DNA of 64,000 bases from Enterovibrio calviensis DSM 14347 (GTDB taxonomy: Bacteria > Pseudomonadota > Gammaproteobacteria > Enterobacterales > Vibrionaceae). The stretch covers positions 434,001 to 498,000 of the forward strand of contig NZ_KK211217.1 of NCBI RefSeq assembly GCF_000621165.1. Reading direction: 5' to 3'. Positions 10,727 to 20,882 of this stretch are shown here, piece after piece; position 1 is the first letter of the stretch, and each line of letters opens with the position of its first letter. The notes beneath the pieces were generated by a model. It ran no database searches, was not told the DNA's origin, and saw only the letters and a program-made list of their open reading frames with translations. The position numbers and the translations under genes are program-made.

Positions 10727-12031
10727 ATGAGTTCTACATCATCAAAACTTGCGCATACACAGTCCTATTACGCTGCGACGGCTAAATATAGCCAGCGTTA
10801 CCCTGAACTGACAGAGTCGGTAACGACGGATGTCTGTATTATTGGCGGCGGATTTAGTGGGGTGAACAGTGCGATAGAACTTGCGTTGCGTGGGTATTCG
10901 GTGGTGTTGTTGGAAGCCAACAAAATTGGCTGGGGCGCATCGGGGCGAAACGGTGGAGAGCTTATTCGCGGTATTGGCCATGGTGTTGAGCAGTTCACCC
11001 AGCAGATTGGCAAAGAGGGCGTTGATGCGATAAACCGCATGGGCATAGAGGCGGTAGAGATCGTCAAAAATCGGGTCGAAACATTTAACATCGACTGTGA
11101 TCTGACGATGGGTTACTGCGATCTCGCGCTAAAACCCGCGCACATGAAAGAGCTAGAGGAAGACTTCAGTGGTTTGAAACAAGCTGGCTATGAGCACGAA
11201 ATCCGCATGCTAACGAAAGATTCGCTGACGGAAGTGATTGGTTCAGATCGCTACATTGGCGGCATGTTGGACATGGGAAGTGGGCATCTCCATCCCTTGA
11301 ATCTCGCCACAGGCGAAGCGGCTGTGGCTGCCAGCCTTGGTGTTCAATTGTTCGAAGATAGCGCCGCGCTAGAAATTGTTAAGGGAAGTAAGCCTCTCGT
11401 AAAAACCGAGAGAGGGCAGGTGAGTTGTCAGTATGTTCTGTTGGCGGGCAATGCTTATATTGGTCACAAGTTAGAACCCTATGTTGGGGGTAAAGTCTTA
11501 CCGGCAGGCAGTTACATTATTGCCACTGAGCCGTTAACGGATGCTCAGGTAGATAGCATTATTCCGAAAAACATGGCGTTTGCCGACCTGAGTATGGCGC
11601 TGGATTACTACCACCTTTCAGGTGATAACAGACTGCTGTTTGGTGGGCTTTGTACCTATTCAGGGAAAGATCCTAAAGATATCACAGCGGCATTGTTACC
11701 CAATTTGGAGCGTGTTTTCCCTCAACTCAAAGGGGTGAAAATTGATTTCGAATGGGGCGGGATGATAGGTATTGGTGCAAATCGCCTTCCGCAAATCGGC
11801 CGACTTCCGGATGCGCCGAATATCTTCTATGCACAGGCTTACTCAGGCCATGGCGTGAACGCGACGCACATGGCAGGAAAAGTCATTGCTGAAGCCATAT
11901 CAGGCACCGCGGAACGTTTTGATGTATTTGCTAAAGTGAAACATATGACCTTCCCTGGTGGCCCATTGCTTCGTTCGCCTCTGCTCGCTATCGGCATGAC
12001 CTATCATCGAATCAAAGAAGCACTTCAGTAA
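10727..12031 (+). CDS. FAD-dependent oxidoreductase, PuuB/BauB-like (second copy)
   Basis: 434-aa DAO-family flavoprotein closely similar in layout to the puuB product. It has CIIGGGFSGVNSAIELA as the FAD dinucleotide motif near residue 45, GWGASGRNGGELIRG, MGSGHLHPLNLATGEA, and a C-terminal YSGHGVNATHMAGKVIAEA. The natural start is the ATG at 10727; an in-frame GTG at 10718 is less likely. Likely substrates are glutamylated polyamines or, as for Pseudomonas BauB, an intermediate linked to beta-alanine formation. The PuuR site just upstream ties it to polyamine control. Which amine it prefers cannot be read from the sequence. Confidence 0.75.
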   Translation: MSSTSSKLAHTQSYYAATAKYSQRYPELTESVTTDVCIIGGGFSGVNSAIELALRGYSVVLLEANKIGWGASGRNGGELIRGIGHGVEQFTQQIGKEGVDAINRMGIEAVEIVKNRVETFNIDCDLTMGYCDLALKPAHMKELEEDFSGLKQAGYEHEIRMLTKDSLTEVIGSDRYIGGMLDMGSGHLHPLNLATGEAAVAASLGVQLFEDSAALEIVKGSKPLVKTERGQVSCQYVLLAGNAYIGHKLEPYVGGKVLPAGSYIIATEPLTDAQVDSIIPKNMAFADLSMALDYYHLSGDNRLLFGGLCTYSGKDPKDITAALLPNLERVFPQLKGVKIDFEWGGMIGIGANRLPQIGRLPDAPNIFYAQAYSGHGVNATHMAGKVIAEAISGTAERFDVFAKVKHMTFPGGPLLRSPLLAIGMTYHRIKEALQ

Positions 12032-12041
12032 CGCAAGTGCT

Positions 12042-12307
12042 TATACCCAAGCAACCTGAAGATGCTCGATTTCAGAGGCCATCAGAGTGTTCAATTCAAG
12101 GCAAATTCTTGTAGGGATAGTCACTCTATTTCAAGGGAATTTAACGATGAAGTGGACACTCTGAGGGCCTCCCTTCGGGCGAGTTTACTGACGCCATGCT
12201 CGGTGTTGTCCCTTTTTGATGGAACTCACTACATCGGCAAAGGGACGCCTTGATCATAACGTCAGTAAAGCTCGCTCAATCCTGCATCTTCAGGTTGCTT
12301 GGGTATA
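12042..12307. mobile_element. MITE-like element, 266 bp with 24-bp perfect terminal inverted repeats
   Basis: Both ends carry the same 24-bp sequence in opposite orientation (12042-12065 and 12284-12307), starting TATACCCAAGCAACCTG. No transposase is encoded. TA at each outer edge could be a target duplication of a Tc1/IS630-like transposase acting in trans; this is inference. A 63-codon frame inside it (12062-12253) is not convincing as a gene. The element lies between the second puuB-like gene and the hydrolase-OsmC gene in a 509-bp gap. A 64-bp relic of one end recurs near 54.4 kb. Confidence 0.75.
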
Positions 12308-12540
12308 CACAGCTCTTGATTTCTTTAAATAATAAATTCAGCCACTTAGCGTCTCAAAAATAAGCTTGAGGCGCGTTGTCATACTTTTCTAGTTTTCCGG
12401 TCTATTAACTATCCGAGTAATCTGAAAATACGCATGGTTAGATGTTGCTTTGATCACTCAAAGCTAGCTAACTCTGCAATACTTTTCTAATGCAACGAGG
12501 GAAGTGTCTTAACTGGGCGCTTGTTAATCAGGAGAAAGAA

Positions 12541-13758
12541 ATGGCTGGAAAACGTAACAAAGTGACCTTCACGAGTGGCGGGCTAGAGTTGGCTGGGTTG
12601 CTGGAAACCCCAGAACAGAACGTTCGTGGCTATGCGTTGTTCGCTCACTGTTTTACCTGTGGCAAAGATGTGGCGGCGGCTTCGCGTATTTCTCGCGCCT
12701 TGGTCAATATTGGTTTCGCTGTTTTTCGATTCGATTTCACTGGCCTTGGTGGAAGTGACGGGGATTTCGAAAACACGAACTTTTCATCCAATGTTGACGA
12801 TCTTGTTGCTGCGGCTGATTTCTTACGTGACAACTACGAAGCGCCATTACTCCTAATCGGTCATAGCCTTGGTGGTCGCGCCGTGTTGTCGGCATCACGT
12901 CGTATCCCTGAAGTGGCGGCCGTTGCGACAGTGGGTGCGCCTGCGGATGCCGATCATGTTTCTAAGCAGTTCGCAGCACACGTAGAAGATATTGATGCAA
13001 ATGGGCAAGCGGAAGTGAGCCTCGCGGGTCGTCCGTTTACCATCAAAAAACAATTCCTTGATGACATTCGCGCCGAGAACGATGACATCGAAAACTTGCG
13101 TGTTCCGTTGTTGGTCATGCACTCGCCCATCGATAAAATTGTTCTGATCAAAGAAGCAGAGAAAATCTACACCCGCGCCAAGCACCCGAAAAGCTTCGTC
13201 ACGTTAGATACAGCAGACCATTTGCTAACCAACAAAGACGACGCCCAATACGTGGCCGAATTGATTGCGGCTTGGTCTCAGCGCTATATCGACAAAGCCT
13301 CGCCAATCAAAGAGGCTGAAGTCGGTGTGACGCGTGGTGAAGTGCTGGTGAGTGAACACAACAAAGCCTTTACGCGCACTATTCAGACTGACCATCACCA
13401 ATGGTTTGCTGATGAACCGATTGATTTCGGGGGTGACAACCTTGGCCCTGATCCTTATGAGCACTTGTTGGCTGGTTTAGGCGCATGTACGTCCATGACC
13501 ATTCGTATGTATGCCAATCGAAAGAAGCTTGCCTTGGATGACGTAAAAGTCACGTTGTCGCATTCTCGCCAACATGGCGCAGATTGCGAGCATTGCGATG
13601 AAGAACATTCCAAAGTCGAAGTGCTTGCTCGTACGATCGAGTTGGTGGGGAATTTGACGGAAGAAGAACGCCAGCGCTTACTTGAAATCGCGGATAAGTG
13701 TCCGGTACACAAAACCTTGGAAAGCAAGATTGTGATCACCACGGCGTTGGCGGACTAA
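12541..13758 (+). CDS. Alpha/beta-hydrolase fused to an OsmC-like domain
   Basis: 405-aa two-domain protein. The first 250 residues are an alpha/beta-hydrolase: nucleophile elbow GHSLGG with Ser109, Asp in MHSPIDKIV and His in TADHLLTN complete the triad. The last 130 residues are an OsmC/Ohr-type domain with two cysteines, in [17 protein letters not shown] and [12 protein letters not shown], which in this family reduce organic hydroperoxides. The ATG at 12541 has GGAGAAA upstream; an earlier ATG at 12490 does not. Such fusions are known in proteobacteria. It may protect against peroxides, including those made by the PuuB-type oxidases, but that link is only positional. Confidence 0.82.
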   Translation: MAGKRNKVTFTSGGLELAGLLETPEQNVRGYALFAHCFTCGKDVAAASRISRALVNIGFAVFRFDFTGLGGSDGDFENTNFSSNVDDLVAAADFLRDNYEAPLLLIGHSLGGRAVLSASRRIPEVAAVATVGAPADADHVSKQFAAHVEDIDANGQAEVSLAGRPFTIKKQFLDDIRAENDDIENLRVPLLVMHSPIDKIVLIKEAEKIYTRAKHPKSFVTLDTADHLLTNKDDAQYVAELIAAWSQRYIDKASPIKEAEVGVTRGEVLVSEHNKAFTRTIQTDHHQWFADEPIDFGGDNLGPDPYEHLLAGLGACTSMTIRMYANRKKLALDDVKVTLSHSRQHGADCEHCDEEHSKVEVLARTIELVGNLTEEERQRLLEIADKCPVHKTLESKIVITTALAD

Positions 13759-13865
13759 AAGATAGATCCTAGGGAGAGCAGGTCCTAGGAAGAGCAAAAG
13801 CATGACAGTGCTTCCTATCTTCAAAGAACCGTTGCAGTACCCAGTACCTTCTTCCCTCCAAACCA

Positions 13866-13896
13866 AAACGGGCAGTGAATATCACTGCCCGTTTTT
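13866..13896. terminator. Bidirectional terminator between hydrolase-OsmC gene and puuC
   Basis: Strong 13-bp stem (13866-13878 with 13882-13894, loop ATA) ending in a T-run on the plus strand and an A/T-rich flank on the other, between convergent genes. Confidence 0.8.
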
Positions 13897-13915
13897 TATT
13901 GAGATGTTGTTGACG

Positions 13916-15412
13916 TTATAACGCTATCCATGTCGCTTTCACTTCGGTGTATTTCTCAAACGCATGAAGTGATTTATCGCGGCCGTTGCCGGATTGTTTA
14001 TAGCCACCAAACGGTGCGGTCATGTCGCCGCCGTCGTAGTGGTTAATCCATACCATGCCGGTGCGCAGCGCCTTCGCTGTTTTGTGTGCTTTGGAGATAT
14101 CAGATGTCCATACCGCAGCAGCAAGGCCATAATCGGTATCATTGGCGATAGCGACCGCTTGCTCAGGTGTATCAAAGGTAATGACTGACAGCACGGGGCC
14201 GAAAATTTCTTCTCGGGCGATAGGCATTTCATTGTTCACATTATCAAACACCGTGGGCTCAACGAACAAACCGCCTGTCTCTGGCATGACTCGACGCCCT
14301 CCACAGACCATGGTTGCACCACTTTGTGCCCCTTTTTCGATATAACCCAATACGGTATCCAGTTGTTGCTTATCGACCACTGCGCCCACTTGCGTGTCTG
14401 GGTCTAGAGGATGACCGGGTTGCCAGTCCTTGAGATGTTCAACGACCTTCGCAACAAAAGCATCTTTGATTGACGCCTCAACTAACAAGCGAGAGCCTGC
14501 AGTACATACTTCCCCTTGGTTGAACGCAATCGCAGAGGCTGCAGATGCCGCTGCAGCATCAAGGTCGGGTGCATCAGCGAATACAATGTTTGGGCTTTTG
14601 CCGCCAGCTTCTAGCCAGACGCGTTTCATGTTGGATTCGCCCGCATAGATCATTAGCTGTTTAGCAATCTTGGTCGAGCCAGTAAAGACGAGGGTGTCTA
14701 CATCCATATGAAGGGCGAGTGCTTTGCCGACGGTATGACCGTAACCGGGTAAGACGTTTAATACGCCTTTTGGCATACCCGCTTCAATGGCGAGCTCACC
14801 TAATCTGATTGCGGACAGCGGCGATTTTTCAGACGGTTTCAATATCACTGAATTGCCAGACGCTAAGGCTGGGCCCAGTTTCCAACACGCCATCAGCATC
14901 GGGAAGTTCCAAGGAACGATAGCAGCAACGACTCCAATAGGCTCGCGAGTGATCATCCCTATTTCATTATGCGGTGTTGGGGCGAGCTCATCATAGATTT
15001 TGTCGACGGCTTCACCCGACCAGCGAATGGCGCGGGCAGCACCGTTTACATCTACGGCTTTGGAATAACGAATGGGCTTGCCCATATCCAACGTTTCCAG
15101 AATGGCTAGCTCGTCACTGTTTTCTTCAATCAGCTCGGCAAAGCGAATGACGATTTTTTTACGTTCTGCAGGGGGTAAATGTGCCCACACACCGGATTCA
15201 AATGTTGCTCTGGCGTTGGCGACGGCCACGTTAGCATCTGCCAGATCGCAACTGGCTACCTCGGCCAATGCGCGTCCATCTATTGGGCTAATGCAAGAAA
15301 ACGTAGCGCCGGAAGCGGCATCTTGGTGTTCGCCATTGATAAATGCTTGTCCTTTGATAACCAGTGAATCGGCGAACGATTCCCAGTCTTGACGTGACGT
15401 GCGAGATGTCAT
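13916..15412 (-). CDS. puuC: Gamma-glutamyl-gamma-aminobutyraldehyde dehydrogenase
   Basis: NAD(P)-dependent aldehyde dehydrogenase of 498 aa (E. coli PuuC is 495), oxidising gamma-Glu-gamma-aminobutyraldehyde to gamma-Glu-GABA. Visible are the NAD-binding PWNFPMLMACWKLGPAL and FTGSTKIAKQ, the general-base Glu in VWLEAGGKSPN and the nucleophile Cys in NQGEVCTAGSR. The ATG at 15412 has AAGGGG about 6 bp upstream; an in-frame ATG at 15454 would add 14 residues without a ribosome site. It is divergent from the bauA-mmsA pair across a promoter region with a PuuR-like site. Confidence 0.87.
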   Translation of the reverse strand: MTSRTSRQDWESFADSLVIKGQAFINGEHQDAASGATFSCISPIDGRALAEVASCDLADANVAVANARATFESGVWAHLPPAERKKIVIRFAELIEENSDELAILETLDMGKPIRYSKAVDVNGAARAIRWSGEAVDKIYDELAPTPHNEIGMITREPIGVVAAIVPWNFPMLMACWKLGPALASGNSVILKPSEKSPLSAIRLGELAIEAGMPKGVLNVLPGYGHTVGKALALHMDVDTLVFTGSTKIAKQLMIYAGESNMKRVWLEAGGKSPNIVFADAPDLDAAAASAASAIAFNQGEVCTAGSRLLVEASIKDAFVAKVVEHLKDWQPGHPLDPDTQVGAVVDKQQLDTVLGYIEKGAQSGATMVCGGRRVMPETGGLFVEPTVFDNVNNEMPIAREEIFGPVLSVITFDTPEQAVAIANDTDYGLAAAVWTSDISKAHKTAKALRTGMVWINHYDGGDMTAPFGGYKQSGNGRDKSLHAFEKYTEVKATWIAL

Positions 15413-15524
15413 ATCTGCCCCTTTAGTCCATGTGAAATGCTGATATTTTGCCACTGTGCCCTATTTCAAAATATTTTACAAATAGTGCTGTAAATTGTTT
15501 TTATATTGAACATAGGCCATTTAC

Positions 15525-15539
15525 TGTTCGTTATATTTG
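15525..15539 (-). promoter_or_regulatory. PuuR operator, 13 of 15 match, in the puuC/bauA divergent region
   Basis: TGTTCGTTATATTTG matches the reverse complement of the E. coli PuuR site at 13 of 15 bases. A facing partial copy, TATATTGAACA, lies at 15502-15512. A further palindrome with TTTACA and TGTAAA arms 8 bp apart is at 15475-15494. The placement between the two divergent starts would let PuuR control both puuC and the beta-alanine genes. Confidence 0.62.
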
Positions 15540-15613
15540 ACATAGTATTGCAAATATTGCTCAGCTAGCAACAACTCATTAACAACAATGACGGCATGGA
15601 AGGATACCTGACT

Positions 15614-16948
15614 ATGGCAGTGCAAAAACCACACAATGAGGGCGTGACTCTAGATAATTTCTGGATGCCTTTCACCGCAAATCGCCAATACAAAGAAACG
15701 CCTCGTTTGCTCGCGAAAGCGAAAGGGATGTATTACGAGGACATTGACGGAAATCCTGTTCTTGATGCGACCGCGGGTCTTTGGTGTTGTAACGCTGGGC
15801 ATAGTCGACGAGAAATTTCTGAGGCGGTGAGCCATCAAATTTGTGAATTGGATTATGCGCCGACGTTTCAGATGGGGCATCCATTGCCGTTTGAGTTAGC
15901 ACAGCGCCTTGCTGAGATGGCACCTGGCGATCTCAACCGTGTCTTTTTTACCAATTCCGGATCGGAATCAGGCGATACGGCACTGAAAATTGCGCTGGCC
16001 TATCAGCGAGCGCGAGGTCACGCTAACCGCACCATGTTTATTGGTCGCGAATTGGGCTATCACGGTACAGGGTTCGGTGGTATTTCAGTGGGTGGCATGG
16101 TGAATAACCGTAAAGCGTTTAACGGTCAGCTTTTACCAAGTGTTGCGCATCTTCCTCATACCTTAGATATGGAACGAAATGCGTTTTCAAGAGGATTGCC
16201 AGAGCACGGTATTGAAAAAGCTGATGCCTTGGAGCAACTGATTGCTTTGCATGGCGCAGAGAATATTGCCGCTGTGATGGTCGAGCCAATGTCTGGCTCG
16301 GGCGGTGTAGTGTTACCGCCAGTGGGTTATCTGAAACGCCTTCGCGAAATTACCCTTAAGCATGACATCTTGTTGATTTTTGATGAAGTGATCACAGGTT
16401 TTGGTCGTGTCGGTGATGCCTTCGCCGCGCAACGTTGGGATGTGACGCCGGATATCATTACCACCGCAAAAGCGTTGACCAATGGTGCAATTCCAATGGG
16501 AGCCGTGTTGGCGAGCGAACGAATTTATGATGCTTGCATGCAAGCACCCGAAGATACCATCGAACTGTTCCATGGTTACACCTATTCAGGGCATCCGGTT
16601 GCGGCAGCAGCGGCATTGGCGTCGTTGAATATCTATCGTGATGAAAAACTGTTTGAGCATGCCCGAGAAATGGAAACCGAATGGCAAGACGCCGTGCATT
16701 CTCTGGCGAGCCACCCCAACGTGATTGATGTGAGAAACACAGGACTTATCGCGGGTATTCAACTTGCTCCAAGTGATAAAGGAGCAGGAAAGCGTGGTTA
16801 TGATGTCTTTACTCGCTGTTTCCATGATGGGGTGCTGGTGCGAGGGTCAGGCGACATCATCGCTATGTCACCGCCGTTGATTTTGGAATCTACACATATT
16901 GATCAGATGGTGAGCACGCTGGAACGCGCCATCAAAAACGCGTTATGA
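15614..16948 (+). CDS. bauA: Beta-alanine--pyruvate-type class III aminotransferase
   Basis: 444-aa PLP enzyme of the omega-amino-acid:pyruvate aminotransferase group, turning beta-alanine and pyruvate into malonate semialdehyde and alanine. Marks: [14 protein letters not shown] near the N terminus (characteristic of this group), [38 protein letters not shown] and Schiff-base Lys in [14 protein letters not shown]. The ATG at 15614 with GAAGGA 9 bp upstream is preferred over the ATG at 15596. The adjacent semialdehyde dehydrogenase 22 bp downstream supports the beta-alanine assignment, as in the Pseudomonas bau cluster. Confidence 0.8.
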   Translation: MAVQKPHNEGVTLDNFWMPFTANRQYKETPRLLAKAKGMYYEDIDGNPVLDATAGLWCCNAGHSRREISEAVSHQICELDYAPTFQMGHPLPFELAQRLAEMAPGDLNRVFFTNSGSESGDTALKIALAYQRARGHANRTMFIGRELGYHGTGFGGISVGGMVNNRKAFNGQLLPSVAHLPHTLDMERNAFSRGLPEHGIEKADALEQLIALHGAENIAAVMVEPMSGSGGVVLPPVGYLKRLREITLKHDILLIFDEVITGFGRVGDAFAAQRWDVTPDIITTAKALTNGAIPMGAVLASERIYDACMQAPEDTIELFHGYTYSGHPVAAAAALASLNIYRDEKLFEHAREMETEWQDAVHSLASHPNVIDVRNTGLIAGIQLAPSDKGAGKRGYDVFTRCFHDGVLVRGSGDIIAMSPPLILESTHIDQMVSTLERAIKNAL

Positions 16949-16970
16949 GTTAATTAAGGAAGATATGGAT

Positions 16971-18455
16971 ATGTCTGTAACACACTACATTGATGGTAAA
17001 TACACAGCGGCGAGTGAAAGAACGCAATCCTTGTTTAACCCAGCAACGGGAAAGGCATCTGGTGAAGTATCACTGGCGTCGGTGTCTGAAACCGAAGCTG
17101 CCATCGCATCGGCGAAAGCGGCGTTTCCAGCATGGTCTGAAACCTCACCGCTGCGTCGTGCGCGTGTGATGTTCAAGTTCAAAGCGCTCGTTGAAGAACA
17201 CATTGACGAACTGGCTGCACTCATCACCAAAGAACACGGCAAAGTGCTGGATGATGCGAAAGGTGAGCTGACTCGTGGTTTAGAAGTGGTGGAATTCGCC
17301 TGTGGGATCCCACACCTATTAAAAGGTGAAATGACGGAGCAGATTGGCTCTGGCATTGATGCATGGTCGCTTAACCAGCCACTGGGCGTTGTTACAGGGA
17401 TCTCGCCGTTTAACTTTCCCATTATGGTCCCCATGTGGATGTTCCCCATCGCGATTGCGTGTGGAAATACCTTCGTGATGAAACCCTCGGAGAAAGATCC
17501 TAGCTCGACGCTGCGTATTGCCGAACTGTTAACAGAAGCGGGGCTGCCAGATGGTGTGTTTAACGTTGTTAACGGTGATAAAGAAGCCGTCGACGTACTG
17601 TTGACTCATCCTGACGTGCAAGCTGTGAGCTTTGTGGGCTCAACACCCATCGCAGAATATATCTACAGCACCGCCTCGGCACACGGTAAACGTGTTCAAG
17701 CATTGGGTGGCGCAAAGAACCACATGGTGGTGATGCCAGATGCTGATCTTGACCAAGCCGTTGCTGCGTTAATGGGCGCTGCATATGGGTCGGCGGGCGA
17801 ACGATGCATGGCGATTTCTGTTGCCGTTGCCGTGGGCAATGTCGCAGACACCTTGATCGAAAAGCTAACTCCGAAAGTCAAAGAGCTTCGGGTCGGAAAT
17901 GGCGAGATTGAAGGCATGGAAATGGGCCCGTTGGTCACGGCTGAACACCTTAAGAAAGTAGAAGGTTATGTGGCGACAGGTGTCGCTGAAGGCGCAACGC
18001 TGGTGGTTGATGGTCGCGGCGTCACACCTGAAGGTGGTGATGGCTTCTTCTTAGGGGGATGCTTGTTCGACAACGTCACAGAAGACATGACCATTTATCG
18101 CGATGAGATCTTTGGCCCTGTACTGGCAATCGTACGTGTGCCAGATTACGCCACGGCAGTTCAACTCATCAATGACCATGAGTTTGGCAATGGCACAGCG
18201 ATATTTACTCAAAACGGCGATGCCGCACGACAGTTCTGCCATGAAATACAAGTGGGTATGGTTGGCGTGAATGTTCCCATACCCGTGCCGATGGCTTTCC
18301 ATAGTTTTGGTGGTTGGAAGCGTTCTCTGTTTGGACCTCTGCATATGCATGGCCCTGATGGTGTGCGTTTTTACACGCGTCGAAAAGCGATTACGGCGAG
18401 GTGGCCGACAGGTATTCGAGCAAATGCAGATTTTGTCATGCCAACCATGAAGTAG
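16971..18455 (+). CDS. mmsA: CoA-acylating (methyl)malonate-semialdehyde dehydrogenase
   Basis: 494-aa aldehyde dehydrogenase that converts malonate semialdehyde with CoA and NAD to acetyl-CoA and CO2. The MmsA group is recognised by [21 protein letters not shown], by [16 protein letters not shown] in place of the usual general-base Glu segment, by catalytic Cys in GERCMAIS, and by the C-terminal [15 protein letters not shown]. The ATG at 16971 sits 8 bp after AAGGAAG. It forms an operon with bauA and would finish beta-alanine breakdown. Methylmalonate semialdehyde from valine is an alternative substrate. Confidence 0.87.
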   Translation: MSVTHYIDGKYTAASERTQSLFNPATGKASGEVSLASVSETEAAIASAKAAFPAWSETSPLRRARVMFKFKALVEEHIDELAALITKEHGKVLDDAKGELTRGLEVVEFACGIPHLLKGEMTEQIGSGIDAWSLNQPLGVVTGISPFNFPIMVPMWMFPIAIACGNTFVMKPSEKDPSSTLRIAELLTEAGLPDGVFNVVNGDKEAVDVLLTHPDVQAVSFVGSTPIAEYIYSTASAHGKRVQALGGAKNHMVVMPDADLDQAVAALMGAAYGSAGERCMAISVAVAVGNVADTLIEKLTPKVKELRVGNGEIEGMEMGPLVTAEHLKKVEGYVATGVAEGATLVVDGRGVTPEGGDGFFLGGCLFDNVTEDMTIYRDEIFGPVLAIVRVPDYATAVQLINDHEFGNGTAIFTQNGDAARQFCHEIQVGMVGVNVPIPVPMAFHSFGGWKRSLFGPLHMHGPDGVRFYTRRKAITARWPTGIRANADFVMPTMK

Positions 18456-18508
18456 CGCTGATATTGCCCCTCAATGACGAAGGCACGTGTGCAGTGAGAC
18501 AAAAACAA

Positions 18509-18538
18509 GAAGGAGCCGTTAGCGGCTCCTTCTTTTTT
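18509..18538 (+). terminator. Rho-independent terminator after mmsA
   Basis: 10-bp perfect stem GAAGGAGCCG/CGGCTCCTTC with loop TTAG and six T residues, 54 bp after the mmsA stop. Confidence 0.88.
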
Positions 18539-18596
18539 GTATGGTCAGTTTCACTGTTTGGCTTGTCAGATTCTTTCTGAGTTAGCCTCGCACAAG

Positions 18597-19205
18597 TTAT
18601 GCGACGAATGGGTATTCGAGTCGTTCTGGCTTACTGAGTTGGTAGCCTTGGAAAAGATCAAAGCCTAGCTTGCGCGCAAAGAGATACTCTTCTTTGGTTT
18701 CGATTTTCTCAGCGAGGAGCTGAAAGTTGAAGGCTTGGCCATATTCCTGCACGAACTGGGTGATGGAATCTAACGACAGGGCACGAAAATCAATTTTGAT
18801 GATATCGGCAAGTGCGAGAAAAGGGATCCAATCATTCGAAGGAACGAAGTCATCGAGGGCGATGCGGTATCCTTTACCTTTCAAATCAGCGAGTTTTTCA
18901 TAAAGTGCTTTGTCAGCCGTACAGTCTTCAAGCACCTCTATAACAAGGTTTTCGGCAGGGTACTGCAGGGCGATATCACTGAGTAAACTGTCGTAGCAGA
19001 AATTCACAAAGCACGGCAGACCGTTAGAAATTGCTTCATCAGACAAATTTCCTTCCATAAAAAGGTCGTCGAGTATGCTTTGTGTGGCTATGTTGGCATC
19101 AATGCAAGGAAACGCGTCTCGAAGTCCATCTCGAAACAAAAACTCATATGCGACAAGATCTTTTTGCGCATCATAGATCGCTTGTCTTGCAAGGTTCAAA
19201 CTCAT
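18597..19205 (-). CDS. Short EAL-domain protein (YuxH-like without HDOD domain)
   Basis: 202-aa protein made of a single compact EAL-like domain. The signature reads EFLFR (ExLxR kept). Likely metal and catalytic residues recur in VNFCYDSL, LVIEVLED, ALDDFVPSN, IKIDFRA, LLAEKIET and FQGYQLSKP. EAL domains hydrolyse cyclic di-GMP. The closest pattern is the YuxH/CdgJ group, whose members carry a second HDOD domain of about 200 residues; it is absent here. The DDFG loop is changed to DDFV, so activity is uncertain. The ATG at 19205 is taken as start; a TTG 21 bp earlier is in frame. Confidence 0.72.
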   Translation of the reverse strand: MSLNLARQAIYDAQKDLVAYEFLFRDGLRDAFPCIDANIATQSILDDLFMEGNLSDEAISNGLPCFVNFCYDSLLSDIALQYPAENLVIEVLEDCTADKALYEKLADLKGKGYRIALDDFVPSNDWIPFLALADIIKIDFRALSLDSITQFVQEYGQAFNFQLLAEKIETKEEYLFARKLGFDLFQGYQLSKPERLEYPFVA

Positions 19206-19378
19206 AGAAAGACACAATACCTTCAACTAATGGGTGTAAAACTAAGTGTATATCACGTCTCAAATGTAAGAGAATGAGTTAAGACTGATATTTCGCGATG
19301 AGAAATAAAGAAGCGAACATGACTAACCAGATGCTGATAGCTCAGCATCACGTCAAAAAGTCATCAACGAGTTTTCGA

Positions 19379-20107
19379 TTAGTTTTCGAATTTCCGAGTT
19401 TCTAGCGTGCAGCCCGTCGGGGTGCATGAAAGTACGGACCCTTGAGTGTACCAATCGCCAAGCACAATTCGTTGAGCAGGATCATTCTCGACAGACAAAG
19501 TATGGATCATCGGTCGATGCGTGTGCCCGTGAATAAGTTGTTTTACCCCATAGGCTTGCATGACTCGGATAACTTCGTCTGAGTCCACGTCCATGATGTC
19601 TTGAGGCTTTACTTGATTGTTTGATGTGCTGCTAGATCGGATCTTCAAACCAATCTTCTGGCGTGTCGACAAAGGCAATCGACGGAACAACCACTGAGCA
19701 AACTTGTTGTGAACTTTCTTGCGGTAGCGTTGGTAGCCTTCGTCCTGAATGCACAGGGTATCGCCATGCATGATCAGTGTCGGTTCGCCAAATAGGTCGA
19801 TAACATGATGCTCGGGAAGCAGCGTCATGCCCGCGGATTTCGCGAAGCGCTTTCCAATCATGAAATCGCGGTTACCGTGAATGAAATAGATAGGTACACC
19901 TTTGTCATTCAACGTTTTGAAGGCATTGGCCACATCGCATTGTAGCGGCGTATTTTCATCGTCACCGATCCATGATTCAAACAAATCTCCAAGCACATAA
20001 AGCGCGCTGGCAGACGGCGCTTCTTGTTCCATAAAACGGAAGAAGCAAGCAGTAATGTCTGGATGAGTTGGACTGAGGTGGAGGTCTGCAATAAATAGTA
20101 CGGTCAT
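19379..20107 (-). CDS. lpxH: UDP-2,3-diacylglucosamine diphosphatase
   Basis: Calcineurin-like metallophosphoesterase that removes UMP from UDP-2,3-diacylglucosamine, giving lipid X in lipid A synthesis at the inner membrane. All metal motifs are present: DLH (Asp8, His10), VLGDLFESWIGDD, IHGNRDFMIG, MHGDTLC and IHGHTHRP. Length 242 aa matches the E. coli enzyme (240). The start at 20107 gives MTVLFIADLHLSP, matching the family N terminus; an upstream in-frame start at 20134 would overlap the ppiB terminator. It follows ppiB as in other gammaproteobacteria. Confidence 0.92.
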   Translation of the reverse strand: MTVLFIADLHLSPTHPDITACFFRFMEQEAPSASALYVLGDLFESWIGDDENTPLQCDVANAFKTLNDKGVPIYFIHGNRDFMIGKRFAKSAGMTLLPEHHVIDLFGEPTLIMHGDTLCIQDEGYQRYRKKVHNKFAQWLFRRLPLSTRQKIGLKIRSSSTSNNQVKPQDIMDVDSDEVIRVMQAYGVKQLIHGHTHRPMIHTLSVENDPAQRIVLGDWYTQGSVLSCTPTGCTLETRKFEN

Positions 20108-20115
20108 AAATAAAA

Positions 20116-20139
20116 GGGCAGTGGTTAAAACCACCGCCC
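20116..20139 (-). terminator. Terminator-like hairpin between ppiB and lpxH
   Basis: Stem GGGCxGTGGTT/AACCACxGCCC with one mismatch, followed on the minus strand by CTTTTATTT. It sits 9 bp upstream of the lpxH start, so it may attenuate read-through from ppiB. Confidence 0.55.
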
Positions 20140-20148
20140 ATTGCCACC

Positions 20149-20646
20149 TTATTCTTCGATGGTTACGCTGTTGATCATCACTTCTTCAACAGGCACATCT
20201 TGGTGCACGTAGCCCCAATTGCCAGTTGCAACGTCTTTGATCTTGTTAACCACGTCCATGCCTTCAACTACTTCGCCGAATACACAGTAACCCCAACCGT
20301 CCATTGACTCAGATTTGTGGTCTAGGAAAGTGTTATTACCCACGTTGATGAAAAACTGTGAGCTTGCTGAATGCGGTTCCATAGTACGCGCCATTGCTAG
20401 CGTACCAATTTTGTTGCTAAGACCGTTGTTCGCTTCGTTTTTGATTGGCGAACGCGATTCTTTTTCTTCCATGCCAGAGGTCATGCCGCCGCCTTGGATC
20501 ATGAAACCATCGATCACACGGTGGAACAGAGTGCCGTTGTAGAAACCGTCACGGCAGTATTGCAGGAAGTTTTCTGCCGTTGCCGGTGCTTTTTCTGCAT
20601 TTAGTTGGATTTTGATGTCGCCAAAATTGGTATGAAGCGTAACCAT
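20149..20646 (-). CDS. ppiB: Cytoplasmic peptidyl-prolyl cis-trans isomerase B
   Basis: Cyclophilin of 165 aa with no signal peptide, speeding prolyl bond isomerisation in the cytoplasm. Recognised by [29 protein letters not shown], active-site Arg in [23 protein letters not shown] and [12 protein letters not shown]. Length and motifs match E. coli PpiB (164 aa). It stands divergent from cysS, the same arrangement as in E. coli. Confidence 0.94.
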   Translation of the reverse strand: MVTLHTNFGDIKIQLNAEKAPATAENFLQYCRDGFYNGTLFHRVIDGFMIQGGGMTSGMEEKESRSPIKNEANNGLSNKIGTLAMARTMEPHSASSQFFINVGNNTFLDHKSESMDGWGYCVFGEVVEGMDVVNKIKDVATGNWGYVHQDVPVEEVMINSVTIEE

Positions 20647-20882
20647 GTTGTGTTCCTCAAAAGAGCATTTAGCTTTAGATAAATGATTCTATCCCAACGG
20701 GCGTCACATTCAACCGATTGCGACAGAAAAAACCTTAGAGTGAGGACAGGTGAGTGCATATTGTTCTGAATTCCAACATCCTTAAATCGCTTAGGTATAT
20801 AGCCTTGCCTTAAATGAAAGGAAAAGGTGTAATATGCAGTTCTTGAATGACGTTAATTACTGGAATGGGTAACCCGACAGCC

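Noticed and set aside
12062-12253. 63-codon frame inside the MITE-like element
   Set aside because: It lies wholly within the inverted-repeat element, has no ribosome site and shows no protein-like pattern.
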